Positions 23,952-32,474 are shown, numbered from the stretch's first letter. The stretch: DNA of 64,000 nt from Solirubrobacter deserti (GCF_027587175.1 NZ_JAPCID010000014.1:62001-126000), one strand, 5' to 3'. Made by a program: numbers and translations. Notes: a model not told the origin generated them from the sequence alone.

Positions 23952-24266
23952 TCACTCGTCGGGGTCGGGGCGCTTCTCGCCCGGCCACGAACCCGTGAGG
24001 TAGTTCCAGCCGATCGCTCCGTAGCGATCGACGACCACGCGCGTGACCTTGAAGATCACGCCCTGCAGCGCCGCGGCGCTGAGGATCTTCACCCAGGACG
24101 CCTGCTCGGTCGTGCCCTTCGGCGGATCCTCGTCGTCGATCTTCGTCCAGGCGAAGTTGAAGATCCGCTTGCCGACCAGGGCGGCCACGATGCTCAGGAA
24201 GAGGCCAAACGGCTTGTAGATGAGTCCCACGGTCGCCGACATTACCCATTTCGACGCGCTGGCCAT
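23952..24266 (-). CDS. DUF4235 small membrane protein
   Basis: 104 residues matching the DUF4235 pattern common in Actinobacteria: VGLIYKPFGLFLSIVAALVG (first membrane segment), KRIFNFAWTKIDDEDPPKGT, then a second hydrophobic segment KILSAAALQGVIFKVTRVVV and RYGAIGWNYLTGSWPGE. No biochemical role is known for the family. ATG at 24266 or 24242 are both possible. The stop abuts the stop of the convergent small gene. A perfect 8-bp inverted repeat with a 4-nt loop lies inside the gene at 24011-24030. Confidence 0.82.
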   Translation of the reverse strand: MASASKWVMSATVGLIYKPFGLFLSIVAALVGKRIFNFAWTKIDDEDPPKGTTEQASWVKILSAAALQGVIFKVTRVVVDRYGAIGWNYLTGSWPGEKRPDPDE

Positions 24267-24345
24267 TCGACCATGGCGTATTCCGACCGGCGGGCGGTAA
24301 TGATGTTCGGCACGAAGACCGATACTTCGCTCAAGGACGGACGCG

Positions 24346-25050
24346 ATGAACGAAGATCACTCAGACGACCTGCTCAAGCGAGCGCTGATAGACGCCGAGG
24401 CGGCCGCTTCGGTCGCCCTGCGCGTCACGCCGCTCGCGCTCTCGGAGGCCCTGACGGTGGTGTTCCACGGTCGCAAGGACCTCGGGACCATCCAGACCTA
24501 CGTCGCCCACGGGGGGCGCGGAGCCGGCGACGCCGTCGGCAAGGACGAGCTCTTGCGCGTCCCGTGCGACCTCGACCTCGCGGAGGCGGGCGACCGCGCC
24601 GAGGCTGAACAGCTCTTCCAGGAGCAGGCCGCGGCGCTGCGCGACGCGCTCGTGGGCGCCGACACGGTGCTCGAGATCTGGCGCGAGCCGCTGGAGGACC
24701 TCGCCCACGACCACGTCCGCGTGGACCGGCGCCTGAAGCTCGACGTGCGGCTGCCCGCGCACCGGCTGCTGCCGACCGCGCTGCTGAGCCCGGAGAAGCA
24801 GATCGTGGTCACGCCCGTGTGCAGCGCCCGCTCGCTCAACGAGGGTCGTCCGCCGATGGGGATCGCGGTCGGCCAGCAGGACGTCGTGCGCGTGTACCCG
24901 CTGCCCGACGACCCCGAGCGCTGCCTGAACGACTTCCTGGACGCCGCGGCCGAGCACGCCATGAAGCTCGCCGAGCAGCTGGGCCGCCAGGAGGCGTCCG
25001 TCCAGCGCTTCCTCGAGCTCAACGGGGACGATTTCCCTCAGACTGGATAA
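24346..25050 (+). CDS. Hypothetical cytoplasmic protein
   Basis: 234 residues from ATG 24346. Acidic, no signal or membrane segment. Helical N-terminus (LLKRALIDAEAAASVALRVT), a strand-rich middle (LRVPCDLDLAEA, LEIWREPLEDLAHDHVRVDR), VVTPVCSARSLNEGRPPMGI and a helical C-terminal third (DDPERCLNDFLDAAAEHAMK). I do not recognise the family. It stands alone between convergent DUF4235 and the small membrane protein gene downstream; a GC-only tract (25051-25070) follows its stop. Confidence 0.7.
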   Translation: MNEDHSDDLLKRALIDAEAAASVALRVTPLALSEALTVVFHGRKDLGTIQTYVAHGGRGAGDAVGKDELLRVPCDLDLAEAGDRAEAEQLFQEQAAALRDALVGADTVLEIWREPLEDLAHDHVRVDRRLKLDVRLPAHRLLPTALLSPEKQIVVTPVCSARSLNEGRPPMGIAVGQQDVVRVYPLPDDPERCLNDFLDAAAEHAMKLAEQLGRQEASVQRFLELNGDDFPQTG

Positions 25051-25091
25051 CCCGCCCCCCGCCCCCCGCCTTCCTATAGAACTCACGCCTT

Positions 25092-25538
25092 CTGAGGCGG
25101 ACCCGGGTTCTGATAGTCGTCGGCTTCGCGCTGTTCTTCTTCATCGGGATCAGCGCGATGCTGGCCCGTGCGCTGGCGGCCACGGGCACCGAGCGCAGCC
25201 GCGTGCTCGAGGTCGCGCAGGCAGAGGCCCGCGGGGACGCCCGCGCCGTCCTGCAGGCCACGCCCGCGTGCGCCCGCCAGCCCGCGTGCGTGGCCGCGAC
25301 GACGACGTTCGTGAACACGCTCCGGCGCGGCGGTGAGGTCGAGATCCTGCAGTACAAGCCGAGCGTCCAGCTGCCGCTCACGCGTGTGACCGGGACGGGC
25401 CGCGTCGCCTGGCGCGCCGGGGCCAGCCCGCCCGTCGTCCAGTGCGTGCGCGTGCGCCGCGACGGCCCGCTGTCCGGCGCGAAGGTCGAGCTGCTGGCCA
25501 TCTCGGCGCCGATCGGCAACGACGACGCCTGTCCCTAG
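25092..25538 (+). CDS. Small membrane-anchored protein, apparent non-canonical (CTG) start
   Basis: 148 residues if started at CTG 25092. The first ATG in frame (25158) would begin in the middle of a clear membrane segment: RVLIVVGFALFFFIGISAML is encoded at 25101-25160. The frame is open only from 25080 and contains no ATG, GTG or TTG before 25158. The outside part has two Cys pairs (TPACARQPACVAATTTF, VVQCV) and a strand-rich body, resembling a TadE-like or pseudopilin-type anchored protein, without firm family match. CTG 25110 is a second option. Confidence 0.55.
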   Translation: MRRTRVLIVVGFALFFFIGISAMLARALAATGTERSRVLEVAQAEARGDARAVLQATPACARQPACVAATTTFVNTLRRGGEVEILQYKPSVQLPLTRVTGTGRVAWRAGASPPVVQCVRVRRDGPLSGAKVELLAISAPIGNDDACP

Positions 25539-25613
25539 CTGCACCGAAAGGCGCAACGACGTACCTCGTTCGATCGAGGACGGCGACCCGGGGCCGGCCG
25601 TACGGTCGGCCGC

Positions 25614-27035
25614 ATGTTCCGAGCAACGATCCTGACGGTGACGCTGACCCTGTCGATCCACGCGGCGGCGGCGCGCGCGAGCACGATCGGCCACGATGCC
25701 GGCGGCTGGACCTTCGCGGGCGCGCCCGGGGAGCGCAACGCGCTGACGCTCAGCGAACAGGCCGACGGCGCCCTGCGCTTCTCCGACGACGGCGCGAGCA
25801 TCACCGTCCACCCGCCCGGTTGCACGCGCGTCGACGTGCGCGCCGTCAGCTGCCCGCCCGCGCCGGTCCGCGTCGCGCTCGCCGACGGCAACGACACGTT
25901 CGGCCTCCACCGGGTGGGCGCGGCCTTCCCGCTCACGGTCGACGGCGGCGACGGCGACGACCAGCTCACCGGCGACATCCTGGCCAAGGACAAGACGTTC
26001 CTGGGCGGTCCCGGCAACGACCTGCTCGACGGCGCCTCCGGAAACGACGTCCTGCGCGGCGGTGCCGGCAACGACATCCTGTGGGGCGACGCGGGCGCCG
26101 ACCAGCTGCACGGCGAGGACGGCGACGACCAGCTCAAGCCCGACAACGGCAAGGCGCCTGCCCCCGACTTCGTCGACGGCGGCCCCGGGATCGACAAGAT
26201 CGACGACTGGGTCGAGCTGGCCGCGTCCACCTACCCGCGGCTCAACGTCACGCTGGACGGCGTCGCGGACGACGGCCGGCCGGGCGAGGGGGACAACATC
26301 GTCAACGTCGAGAAGGCCGAACCCAAGGTCTCCGGGCACTTCGTGCTCACCGACGGCCCGGACGACTGGTACGTGATGGCCAACCTCGACAGCGGCGCCT
26401 CGACGATCCTCGCCGGTGGCGGGAACGACCGGATCGTCGGCGAGGACGCCGCCGAGACGATCGACGGCGGCGCCGGCGACGACTACCTGGAGGGCGGCCG
26501 CCGCTCCGACGTGCTGCGCGGCGGGCCCGGCCGGGACCTGATCGTCGCCGACGAGTCCGAGATCACGTGCGTGTGGGGTCCCGACAGCTGCCTGATCTTC
26601 GGCGACGACGTGATCGACGCCCGCGACGGCGAGCGCGACGAGATCAACTGCGGGCCGGGCACCGACCGGCTGACCGCCGACCCGGTCGACGCCCATCTCG
26701 GCTGCGAGAGCGTCGACACGGGTGGCGCCGCCCCGGGGCCGGTGCCGACCGGCGACGGCAGCACGCCGACGCTCGGCCTGAAAATCACGCGGGTGAAGCT
26801 CGGCAAGGCGCTGCGCGACGGGCTGCGCGTGAAGCTGACCGGCACCGCGACGGGCACGATCACGGTCCGCGCGCGGCGCGGGAAGACCGTCGTGGCCAAG
26901 GGCAGCGGCCGGGCCGGCACGACGGTCCGCGTCAAGTTCACGAAGGCGGCGAAGACCAAGCTGCGCCGCGTGAAGACGGTCACGCTGACGGTGTCCGCGG
27001 GCGCCGCGAGCACGACGCTCAAGCTTCGTCGCTGA
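25614..27035 (+). CDS. Secreted RTX (haemolysin-type calcium-binding) repeat protein
   Basis: 473 residues. A Sec signal (ILTVTLTLSIHAAAARAS) is followed by ~60 strand-rich residues. Two blocks of GGxGxDxLxG nonapeptides come next: VDGGDGDDQLTGD...GGPGNDLLDGASGNDVLRGG and ILAGGGNDRIVGEDAAETID...GGAGDDYLEGG. These bind Ca2+ and fold as parallel beta-rolls outside the cell. Four Cys in the middle may form disulfides (TCVWGPDSC). The C-terminal ~110 residues (from LGLKITRVKLGKALRDGLRV) form a basic Ig-like beta domain common in Solirubrobacter-type secreted proteins. No enzymatic domain is visible. Confidence 0.85.
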   Translation: MFRATILTVTLTLSIHAAAARASTIGHDAGGWTFAGAPGERNALTLSEQADGALRFSDDGASITVHPPGCTRVDVRAVSCPPAPVRVALADGNDTFGLHRVGAAFPLTVDGGDGDDQLTGDILAKDKTFLGGPGNDLLDGASGNDVLRGGAGNDILWGDAGADQLHGEDGDDQLKPDNGKAPAPDFVDGGPGIDKIDDWVELAASTYPRLNVTLDGVADDGRPGEGDNIVNVEKAEPKVSGHFVLTDGPDDWYVMANLDSGASTILAGGGNDRIVGEDAAETIDGGAGDDYLEGGRRSDVLRGGPGRDLIVADESEITCVWGPDSCLIFGDDVIDARDGERDEINCGPGTDRLTADPVDAHLGCESVDTGGAAPGPVPTGDGSTPTLGLKITRVKLGKALRDGLRVKLTGTATGTITVRARRGKTVVAKGSGRAGTTVRVKFTKAAKTKLRRVKTVTLTVSAGAASTTLKLRR

Positions 27036-27079
27036 ATCTGCGGAACTTCCCGCCGGACGGCGTGTTGAGATTCGCCGTG

Positions 27080-28960
27080 ATGGCCCGCCTCCGTTTCCTC
27101 CTGCCGATTTTCGCGCTCTTGGCCCTGTTCCCGGCCGCCGCGCACGCCGAGAAGCCGAACGAGCAAGCGCTCTACCAGGACGGTCCGGAGGGCCGCTACC
27201 TGCTCGACGGGGACTGGCTGTTCCGGCTGGACCCGACCGACCAGGGCATCAAGCAGCGCTGGATGCGGAGCACGTCGAAGTCGGGCTGGAACACGGTCGA
27301 GGTGCCGAACGTCTGGAACCTGGGCGATCCCTCGAACGAGTCGATGGCGGGCGGCGTCGGCTGGTACCGCAAGGACTTCGAGCTGCCGAACGCCGACTCC
27401 GCGCTGGAGTGGGCGTTCCGCTTCGAGTCGGTCAACTACCGCACGCGCGTGTGGCTGAACGGCAAGCCGATCGGCGAGAACACGGGCGCGTACATCCCCT
27501 TCGAGATCGAGGCGGCGGACGCGGTCAAGCGGCGCGGCACGAACCGGCTGGTGGTGCGCGTGGACTCCAAGCGCCTGGACCGCGACTTCCCGCCCGCGCG
27601 CACGAACGCGGACGGCGTGCCGTCCGGCGGCTGGTGGAACTACTCCGGCATCCAGCGCGAGGTGTACCTCAAGAAGCTGGACACGGTCGACTTCCAGACG
27701 GTCACGGTCCGGCCGGAGCTCTCGTGCGGCACCTGCGACGCGACCGTGCGCATGGACCTCGACCTGCGCAACGTCACCCGCGACGGCCAGCGCGTCACGG
27801 TCACCGGCAAGTTCGGGGACCGTAACGTCCGCCTGGGCACCAAGACGCTCGGCCCGGACGGGATCGCGAGCTTCACGGACTCGATCCGGGTCGCCGACCC
27901 GCGTCTGTGGTCGCCGCAGACGCCGAACCTCTACGACGTCTCCTTCACCGTGCGCGTGGACGGCGAGAAGGTCGCCGGCTACCAGCTGCACAGCGGCATC
28001 CGCTCGATCAAGGTCTCCCAGGGCCGGCTGTTCCTGAACGGCGCGCCCCTGAACGTGCGCGGCTTCGGCCTGCACGAGGAGTCCAAGGCCGACGGCTTCG
28101 CGATCACCAACGAGCGTCGCGAGGAGCTCGTGAACCTCACGCGCGAGGCGGGCGGCACGGTGTTGCGCACGCACTACCCGTTCCACCCGTACACGCACGA
28201 GCTCGCGGACCGGCTGGGCCTGCTCATCTGGTCCGAGATCCCGGTCTACAGCGTCTCTACGGCGGTCCTGAAGGAGCCGTCCGTGCGCCGCCTGGCGGTC
28301 GCGGAGCTCGAGCGCATGATCGGCGCGCACCAGAACCACCCGTCGGTGATGGTGTGGTCGATCGGCAACGAGCTGTCCTCGCAGCCCGGCCCGGTGCAGG
28401 TGGCCTACATCAACGCGGCGGCCAAGTTCGCCAAGGAGATGGACCCGACGCGGCCCGTCGGCATCGCGGTCGCCGCCTACCCGAGCTCGCTCTGCCAGGC
28501 GCAGGAGTACAAGGCGCTCGACGTGCTGGGCTTCAACAACTACTTCGGCTGGTACCCGGGGCCGAGCGGCCAGATCTTCGACCGCACCAAGCTCTCCGGG
28601 TACCTGGACGCGGTCCGCGCCTGCTACCCGAACCAGGCCCTGATGGTCACGGAGTTCGGCGCGGAGGCCAACCGCGAGGGCCCGATCGAGGAGAAGGGCA
28701 CCTGGGCCTTCCAGCAGGAGTGGATCAACTACCAGATGACGGTCATGAACTCCAAGCCGTGGCTGAGCGGCGTCCTCTACTGGACACTCAACGAGTTCTG
28801 GGTCCGCCCGGGCTGGGAGGGCGGCAACCCGCGGCCGGCCGCCCCGGTCCACCAGAAGGGCCTCGTCAGCTACGACGGCGTGAAGAAGCCCGCGTTCTTC
28901 GACATCCAGCGCTGGTTCAAGGCGACGCCCCAGTTCGGGCCGCCGCCTCCTGCCGCCTAG
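27080..28960 (+). CDS. Secreted glycoside hydrolase family 2 (beta-glucuronidase-like)
   Basis: 626 residues with a Sec signal (FLLPIFALLALFPAAAHA). GH2 layout: sugar-binding jelly roll ~30-195 (YLLDGDWLFRLDP, GVGWYRKDFELP, TRVWLNGKPIGENTGAYIPF), Ig-like domain ~200-300 ending RLWSPQTPNLYDVSF, then a TIM barrel. Catalytic acid/base Glu is in MVWSIGNELS (~430) and the nucleophile Glu in LMVTEFGAEA (~526). Most similar in style to beta-glucuronidases; substrate not fixed. ATG 27080 is chosen; GTG 27077 is directly before it. Stop overlaps the convergent gene by 4 nt (CTAG). Confidence 0.9.
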   Translation: MARLRFLLPIFALLALFPAAAHAEKPNEQALYQDGPEGRYLLDGDWLFRLDPTDQGIKQRWMRSTSKSGWNTVEVPNVWNLGDPSNESMAGGVGWYRKDFELPNADSALEWAFRFESVNYRTRVWLNGKPIGENTGAYIPFEIEAADAVKRRGTNRLVVRVDSKRLDRDFPPARTNADGVPSGGWWNYSGIQREVYLKKLDTVDFQTVTVRPELSCGTCDATVRMDLDLRNVTRDGQRVTVTGKFGDRNVRLGTKTLGPDGIASFTDSIRVADPRLWSPQTPNLYDVSFTVRVDGEKVAGYQLHSGIRSIKVSQGRLFLNGAPLNVRGFGLHEESKADGFAITNERREELVNLTREAGGTVLRTHYPFHPYTHELADRLGLLIWSEIPVYSVSTAVLKEPSVRRLAVAELERMIGAHQNHPSVMVWSIGNELSSQPGPVQVAYINAAAKFAKEMDPTRPVGIAVAAYPSSLCQAQEYKALDVLGFNNYFGWYPGPSGQIFDRTKLSGYLDAVRACYPNQALMVTEFGAEANREGPIEEKGTWAFQQEWINYQMTVMNSKPWLSGVLYWTLNEFWVRPGWEGGNPRPAAPVHQKGLVSYDGVKKPAFFDIQRWFKATPQFGPPPPAA

Positions 28961-29292
28961 CGGTTCACTCGGCGCCTCGCCGGGCGCGCGGGCTCCATCG
29001 GCTTGCGCGTCCGGACACGGCGCCGACCCGGGTCGGCGAGCTTGTCGTGCGATCCCCGTAGGCGCTTGTCGGACTGCACGGCGAAGGGCAGCGGGATGCC
29101 GCCGTTGGGCGACGTCTTCGGCTTGTCCGAGATGCGGTCGTTGCCGCCGCCCCCGGAGTCGTCCTCGTCCTCGCCGGACCAAGTAGACGCATTGTCGGAG
29201 CGCAAGAACATCAGGAACAGCGCGCCGCCGAGGACAAGGGCCACAAGATGGAGGACTCCGAAGATCACGAGCAGCTCCGCGTCGGGGGACAT
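28957..29292 (-). CDS. Small single-pass membrane protein
   Basis: 111 residues from ATG 29292 (AGAG upstream). One N-terminal membrane helix (LLVIFGVLHLVALVLGGALF), then an acidic Gly/Ser-rich stretch (GEDEDDSGGGGNDRISD) and a basic Arg/Pro-rich C-terminus (RRRVRTRKPMEPARPARRRV). Charge polarity suggests an outside acidic linker or cytoplasmic basic tail contacting nucleic acid or membrane. No family recognised. It diverges from the ribosomal L25 gene. Confidence 0.6.
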   Translation of the reverse strand: MSPDAELLVIFGVLHLVALVLGGALFLMFLRSDNASTWSGEDEDDSGGGGNDRISDKPKTSPNGGIPLPFAVQSDKRLRGSHDKLADPGRRRVRTRKPMEPARPARRRVNR

Positions 29293-29395
29293 TGCTCTCT
29301 GGTTACCCGTCGTACGTGGGCGCCATAACACATTCGCTACCATCCTCGGCCGCTCATCGCGCCGAGTTTCCCTGCCCGCGATGTCCCCAAAGATC

Positions 29396-30088
29396 ATGGC
29401 CGAAGATACGACTCTCTCACTGACTGCGCGCGACCCCGAGGGCTCGCGCGCCACCCGCCGTCTGCGTCGCGCGGGCAACGTCCCCGGCGTCATCTACGGC
29501 GGTGACGGTGAGCCGTCGCACTTCGCCGTCGACGCGCGCATCCTGCGCAACACGCTCGCCCACTCCGGCGCGATCCTCGACGTCGCGCTCGACGGCGGCA
29601 AGAAGGCTCCCGTCCTGGTCAAGGACGTCCAGCGCCACCCGGTGCGCGGCGACATCATGCACGTGGACTTCCTGCGCGTGAACATGAACGAGACGATCCA
29701 GACCACGGTCGTCATCGACCTGGTCGGCGCCGAGACGGCGCCGGGCGTCGTCGAGGGCGGCGTGCTCAGCCAGGAAACGCGCGAGGTCACCATCGAGGCG
29801 CTCCCGGGCGACCTGCCGGAGACCATCCAGCACGACGTGTCGGGCCTGGAGATGAACGCCACGCTCACGCTCGGCGCGATCACCGCGCCGGAGGGCGTCA
29901 CGTTCGTCGACGATCTCGAGGAGACCGTCATCGCGTCGATCACGCCGCCGACCGCCGAGCCGGTCGAGGACGAGATCGAGACCGAGACGGCGCTCGTGGG
30001 CGACGACGCGGTCGCCGAGGGCCAGGCCGAGGGCGACACCGCCGAGGAGGCCGCGCAGTCGGCCGAAGACTCCTCGGACGCGTCCTGA
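29396..30088 (+). CDS. rplY: 50S ribosomal protein L25/Ctc (TL5 type)
   Basis: 230 residues. The N-terminal 5S-rRNA-binding domain (TLSLTARDPEGSRATRRLRR, then AGNVPGVIYGG) is followed by the TL5/CTC beta domain (LRVNMNETIQTTVVIDLVGA, PGVVEGGVLSQETREVTIEA, LPGDLPETIQHDVSGLEM). The long acidic tail (EDEIETETALVGDDAVAEGQ) is typical of actinobacterial Ctc. ATG 29396 gives the canonical MAEDTTLSL start; ATG 29381 is an in-frame alternative. It is followed by pth, the usual partner, with a 4-nt CTGA overlap. Confidence 0.95.
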   Translation: MAEDTTLSLTARDPEGSRATRRLRRAGNVPGVIYGGDGEPSHFAVDARILRNTLAHSGAILDVALDGGKKAPVLVKDVQRHPVRGDIMHVDFLRVNMNETIQTTVVIDLVGAETAPGVVEGGVLSQETREVTIEALPGDLPETIQHDVSGLEMNATLTLGAITAPEGVTFVDDLEETVIASITPPTAEPVEDEIETETALVGDDAVAEGQAEGDTAEEAAQSAEDSSDAS

Positions 30089-30648
30089 AGGTTTTCGGCT
30101 CCACACCCGTCGATTGGCTGATCGTCGGGCTCGGCAACCCCGGGCCCGGCTACGCCGACACCCCGCACAACGTCGGCTTCAAGGTCGCCGACGAGCTGGC
30201 GCGCCGCTGGGACCTCCCGCGCGCCAAGAAGAAGTTCGCGGGCGAGCTGGCCGAGGGCCGGACTCGCCCCGGGGGCCCGCGCGTCGCGCTGCTCAAGCCG
30301 CAGACGTACATGAACGAGGCCGGCCGCTCCGCCGGCCCCGCGCGCGGCTCGTTCAAGCTCGAGCTCGACCAGGTGCTCGTGCTGCACGACGAGATCGACC
30401 TACCGTTCGGTGAGATCCGCACCCGCCTCGGCGGCGGCCTCGCGGGGCACAACGGCCTCAAGTCGCTCAAGCGCGAGATGGGCGCGGCGGAGTTCCACCG
30501 CGTGCGCATCGGCGTCGGCCGCCCGGACTCCACGGACCCGGAGCTCGTCGCCGCTTACGTGCTCGGCAAGTGGCGCCAGCCGGCGGCCGAGGTGGCGGAC
30601 CTGATCGGCCGCGCCGCGGACGAGGCCGAGCGCTTAGTGAACGTTTAG
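30085..30648 (+). CDS. pth: Peptidyl-tRNA hydrolase, apparent CTG start
   Basis: 187 residues; recycles tRNA from peptidyl-tRNA. Active-site residues are present: Asn in GLGNPGPGY, catalytic His in DTPHNVGF, Asn in QTYMNEAG, Asp in LHDEIDLPFGEIRTRLGGGL and the GHNGLKS loop. No ATG, GTG or TTG lies in frame upstream of the Met within QTYMNEAG (30310), which would delete the active site. The reading frame opens well before, and the CTG at 30085 overlaps the rplY stop as CTGA, giving KVFGSTPVDWLIVGLGNPG. CTG 30118 is the other option. Either way the start is non-canonical for a normally essential gene. Confidence 0.85.
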   Translation: MKVFGSTPVDWLIVGLGNPGPGYADTPHNVGFKVADELARRWDLPRAKKKFAGELAEGRTRPGGPRVALLKPQTYMNEAGRSAGPARGSFKLELDQVLVLHDEIDLPFGEIRTRLGGGLAGHNGLKSLKREMGAAEFHRVRIGVGRPDSTDPELVAAYVLGKWRQPAAEVADLIGRAADEAERLVNV

Positions 30649-30686
30649 GTCACACGCCGTCGTCGAGCGACTAAGTCCATCTCAGA

Positions 30687-31244
30687 ATGGACGCGCGCAC
30701 CGACGACGAGCTCCTCGCGGCGACGAAGACCGAGCCTGAGGCGTTCGCGCTCTTCTACCGCCGCCACGTCGCCGGCGTGCTCGCGTACTTCGCGCGCCGG
30801 TCGCGCTGCGCTGAGACCGCCGCCGACCTCGCGGCGGAGACGTTCGCGGCCGCGCTCGACGGCGCGCACCGCCACCGCCCGGACAAGGGCCCGGCGGTCG
30901 CGTGGCTGTACGGGATCGCGCGCCGCCAGCTCATCCACGCCGCTCAGAAGGGCGCGGTCGAGGACCGGGCCCGCACGCGGCTGGGCATGCAGCCCATCCC
31001 GCTCGGCGACGAAGGGCTCGAGCGCGTGGAGGCGCTGGCGGTCGCCGACGCCGCTTCGCCGCTGCTGCGCGAGGGCCTGCGCGCGCTTCCGCCCGACCAG
31101 CGCGAGGCCGTGCTCGCCCGCGTGCTCGACGAGGACGAGTACGCGGACATCGCGCGCCGCGCGCGCACGTCGGAGTCCGTCATCCGCAAGCGCGTCAGCC
31201 GCGGGCTCACCGGGCTGCGCCAACGCCTGGAGTCGAGCGCATGA
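30687..31244 (+). CDS. ECF-type RNA polymerase sigma factor
   Basis: 185 residues. Region 2 spans ~10-75 (FALFYRRHVAGVLAYFARRS, AADLAAETFAAAL, AVAWLYGIARRQLIH). Region 4 spans ~125-180 (LREGLRALPPDQREAVLARV, DEYADIARRARTSESVIRKR, VSRGL). Length and two-domain layout are standard ECF. The stop overlaps the next ATG (ATGA). The following gene is a short single-pass protein that could be its anti-sigma partner although it lacks a zinc motif. Confidence 0.9.
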   Translation: MDARTDDELLAATKTEPEAFALFYRRHVAGVLAYFARRSRCAETAADLAAETFAAALDGAHRHRPDKGPAVAWLYGIARRQLIHAAQKGAVEDRARTRLGMQPIPLGDEGLERVEALAVADAASPLLREGLRALPPDQREAVLARVLDEDEYADIARRARTSESVIRKRVSRGLTGLRQRLESSA

Positions 31245-31504
31245 ACGACTTTGAGCGCGCCCTCGAGCGCGAACTGCTGGCCGCCGCGCGGCGCCGCACC
31301 GCCGCCCGCCGACGGCGCACCCCCACGCTGTTTCTCGCCACCGCCCTTGCGACGGGCGTCGCCGCGTTCGCCGGCGCGCCCGCCCTGGTGGCCACCGACA
31401 CCTCGTCCTCAGGCGCCATCACGGCCCCGCCGTGCTCGGCCCAGGAATCGCTCCTGGGCGCCGGCGCCTGCACCTCCAACCCCTTCTCCTCCCTCACTCA
31501 ATGA
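31241..31504 (+). CDS. Short single-pass membrane protein, possible anti-sigma partner
   Basis: 87 residues. A basic cytoplasmic N-terminus (FERALERELLAAARRRTAAR) is followed by one membrane segment (TPTLFLATALATGVAAFAGA) and a short outside tail with two Cys (PPCSAQESLLGAGACTSNPF). Position directly after an ECF sigma gene, with ATGA overlaps on both sides, suggests a minimal anti-sigma or membrane tether. The N-terminal helix is too short for a standard anti-sigma domain and there is no HxxxCxxC zinc motif. Confidence 0.65.
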   Translation: MNDFERALERELLAAARRRTAARRRRTPTLFLATALATGVAAFAGAPALVATDTSSSGAITAPPCSAQESLLGAGACTSNPFSSLTQ

Positions 31505-32463
31505 AGAAGCTGCTCCCCTTTGCCGCGGCCGGCCTCGTGCTCGCCGCGTGCGGCGGCGTGCCCGGGAACTCGGTCGCGACCGTCGACGGCGACCCGATCG
31601 AGAAGACCGATTACGACCACTGGACCAAGGTCGTCAAGAAGCTCTCGCCCGGGATCAAGAACGACGAGGTGCGCAATCAGGTCGTCAGCCTGATCGTGTC
31701 CTTCCGCTGGCTCGACGGCGAGGCCGAGCGCCAGGGCGTGACGGTCTCCGACGCCGAGGTGAAGAAGTCCTTCGACGCCCAGAAGCGGCAGGCGTTCCCC
31801 AAGGACGCCGACTACGTGAAGTTCATCCGCGAGTCCGGGCAGACCGAGGAGGACATCCGCGCCCGCGTGCGGGTCGAGCTGCTCGGCCAGAAGCTCCAGG
31901 CCAAAGTGGTGAAGGGCAAGGACCAGGTCTCCGACAAGGCGATCGCGGATTTCTACGCGAAGAACAAGACGCGCTTCGCCCAGCCCGAGAAGCGCGACCT
32001 GCGCGTGGTGCTGACCAAGGGCAGGCGGGACGCCGAGCGCGCCCACGCCGCGCTCGACGACGGTGGCTCGTGGACCGCGGTGACCAAGAAGTACTCGATC
32101 GACGACACGTCGAAGGCGTCCGGCGGCAAGCTGCCGGCTCAGGCCAAGGGCACGCTCGACGCCGCGCTCGACAAGGCGGTCTTCGGCGCCGAGCAGGGCG
32201 AGCTCGTCGGCCCGGTCAAGACCCAGTACGGCTACTACGTCTTCACGGTGACGAACGTCGTCGCGCCGTCGCAGCAGTCGCTCGCGGAGGCGAAGGAGAC
32301 GATCAAGCAGACGCTCGCGTCGCAGAACCAGCAGAAAGCGCTGACGGCGTTCATGGCGGACTTCACCCGGCGCTGGCGCGAGAAGACCCAGTGCGCTGAG
32401 GGCTACAAGACGCCCGACTGCGCGAACGGACCCAAGCCGACTCCAACGCCGCGTATGCAATAA
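31501..32463 (+). CDS. SurA/PrsA-like peptidyl-prolyl isomerase lipoprotein (copy 1)
   Basis: 320 residues. Lipoprotein signal with lipobox LVLAAC (Cys at 17). The SurA_N-like helical region is ~25-165 (DGDPIEKTDYDHWTKVVKKL; SDAEVKKSFDAQKRQAFPKD). The parvulin rotamase domain is ~175-265 (RDLRVVLTKGRRDAERAHAA, KYSIDDTSKASGGKLPAQAK, GELVGPVKTQYGYYVFTVTN). A helical return and a Pro/Thr tail close it. A paralogue is encoded at 39741, sharing 57 identical bases. Likely an outside-membrane foldase for secreted proteins, co-expressed with the ECF sigma factor. Confidence 0.88.
   Translation: MKKLLPFAAAGLVLAACGGVPGNSVATVDGDPIEKTDYDHWTKVVKKLSPGIKNDEVRNQVVSLIVSFRWLDGEAERQGVTVSDAEVKKSFDAQKRQAFPKDADYVKFIRESGQTEEDIRARVRVELLGQKLQAKVVKGKDQVSDKAIADFYAKNKTRFAQPEKRDLRVVLTKGRRDAERAHAALDDGGSWTAVTKKYSIDDTSKASGGKLPAQAKGTLDAALDKAVFGAEQGELVGPVKTQYGYYVFTVTNVVAPSQQSLAEAKETIKQTLASQNQQKALTAFMADFTRRWREKTQCAEGYKTPDCANGPKPTPTPRMQ
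32196..32252 (+). repeat. 57-bp exact match to 40586-40642 (foldase paralogue copy A)
   Basis: Read by eye, these 57 bases inside the first foldase gene are identical to those at 40586-40642 in the second. The shared block covers GELVGPVKTQYGYYVFTV and includes all silent positions, though flanking DNA has many silent differences. This suggests gene conversion or strong local constraint. Confidence 0.85.
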
Positions 32464-32474
32464 CATACGGATGT

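Noticed and set aside
24011-24030. 8-bp inverted repeat within the DUF4235 gene
   Set aside because: Inside coding sequence at ordinary codons, no flanking promoter or stop; likely chance.
25051-25079. C/G-only tract resembling a slippage or Z-DNA site
   Set aside because: Short and ordinary for this base composition; no repeat register beyond CCGCCCCCC units.
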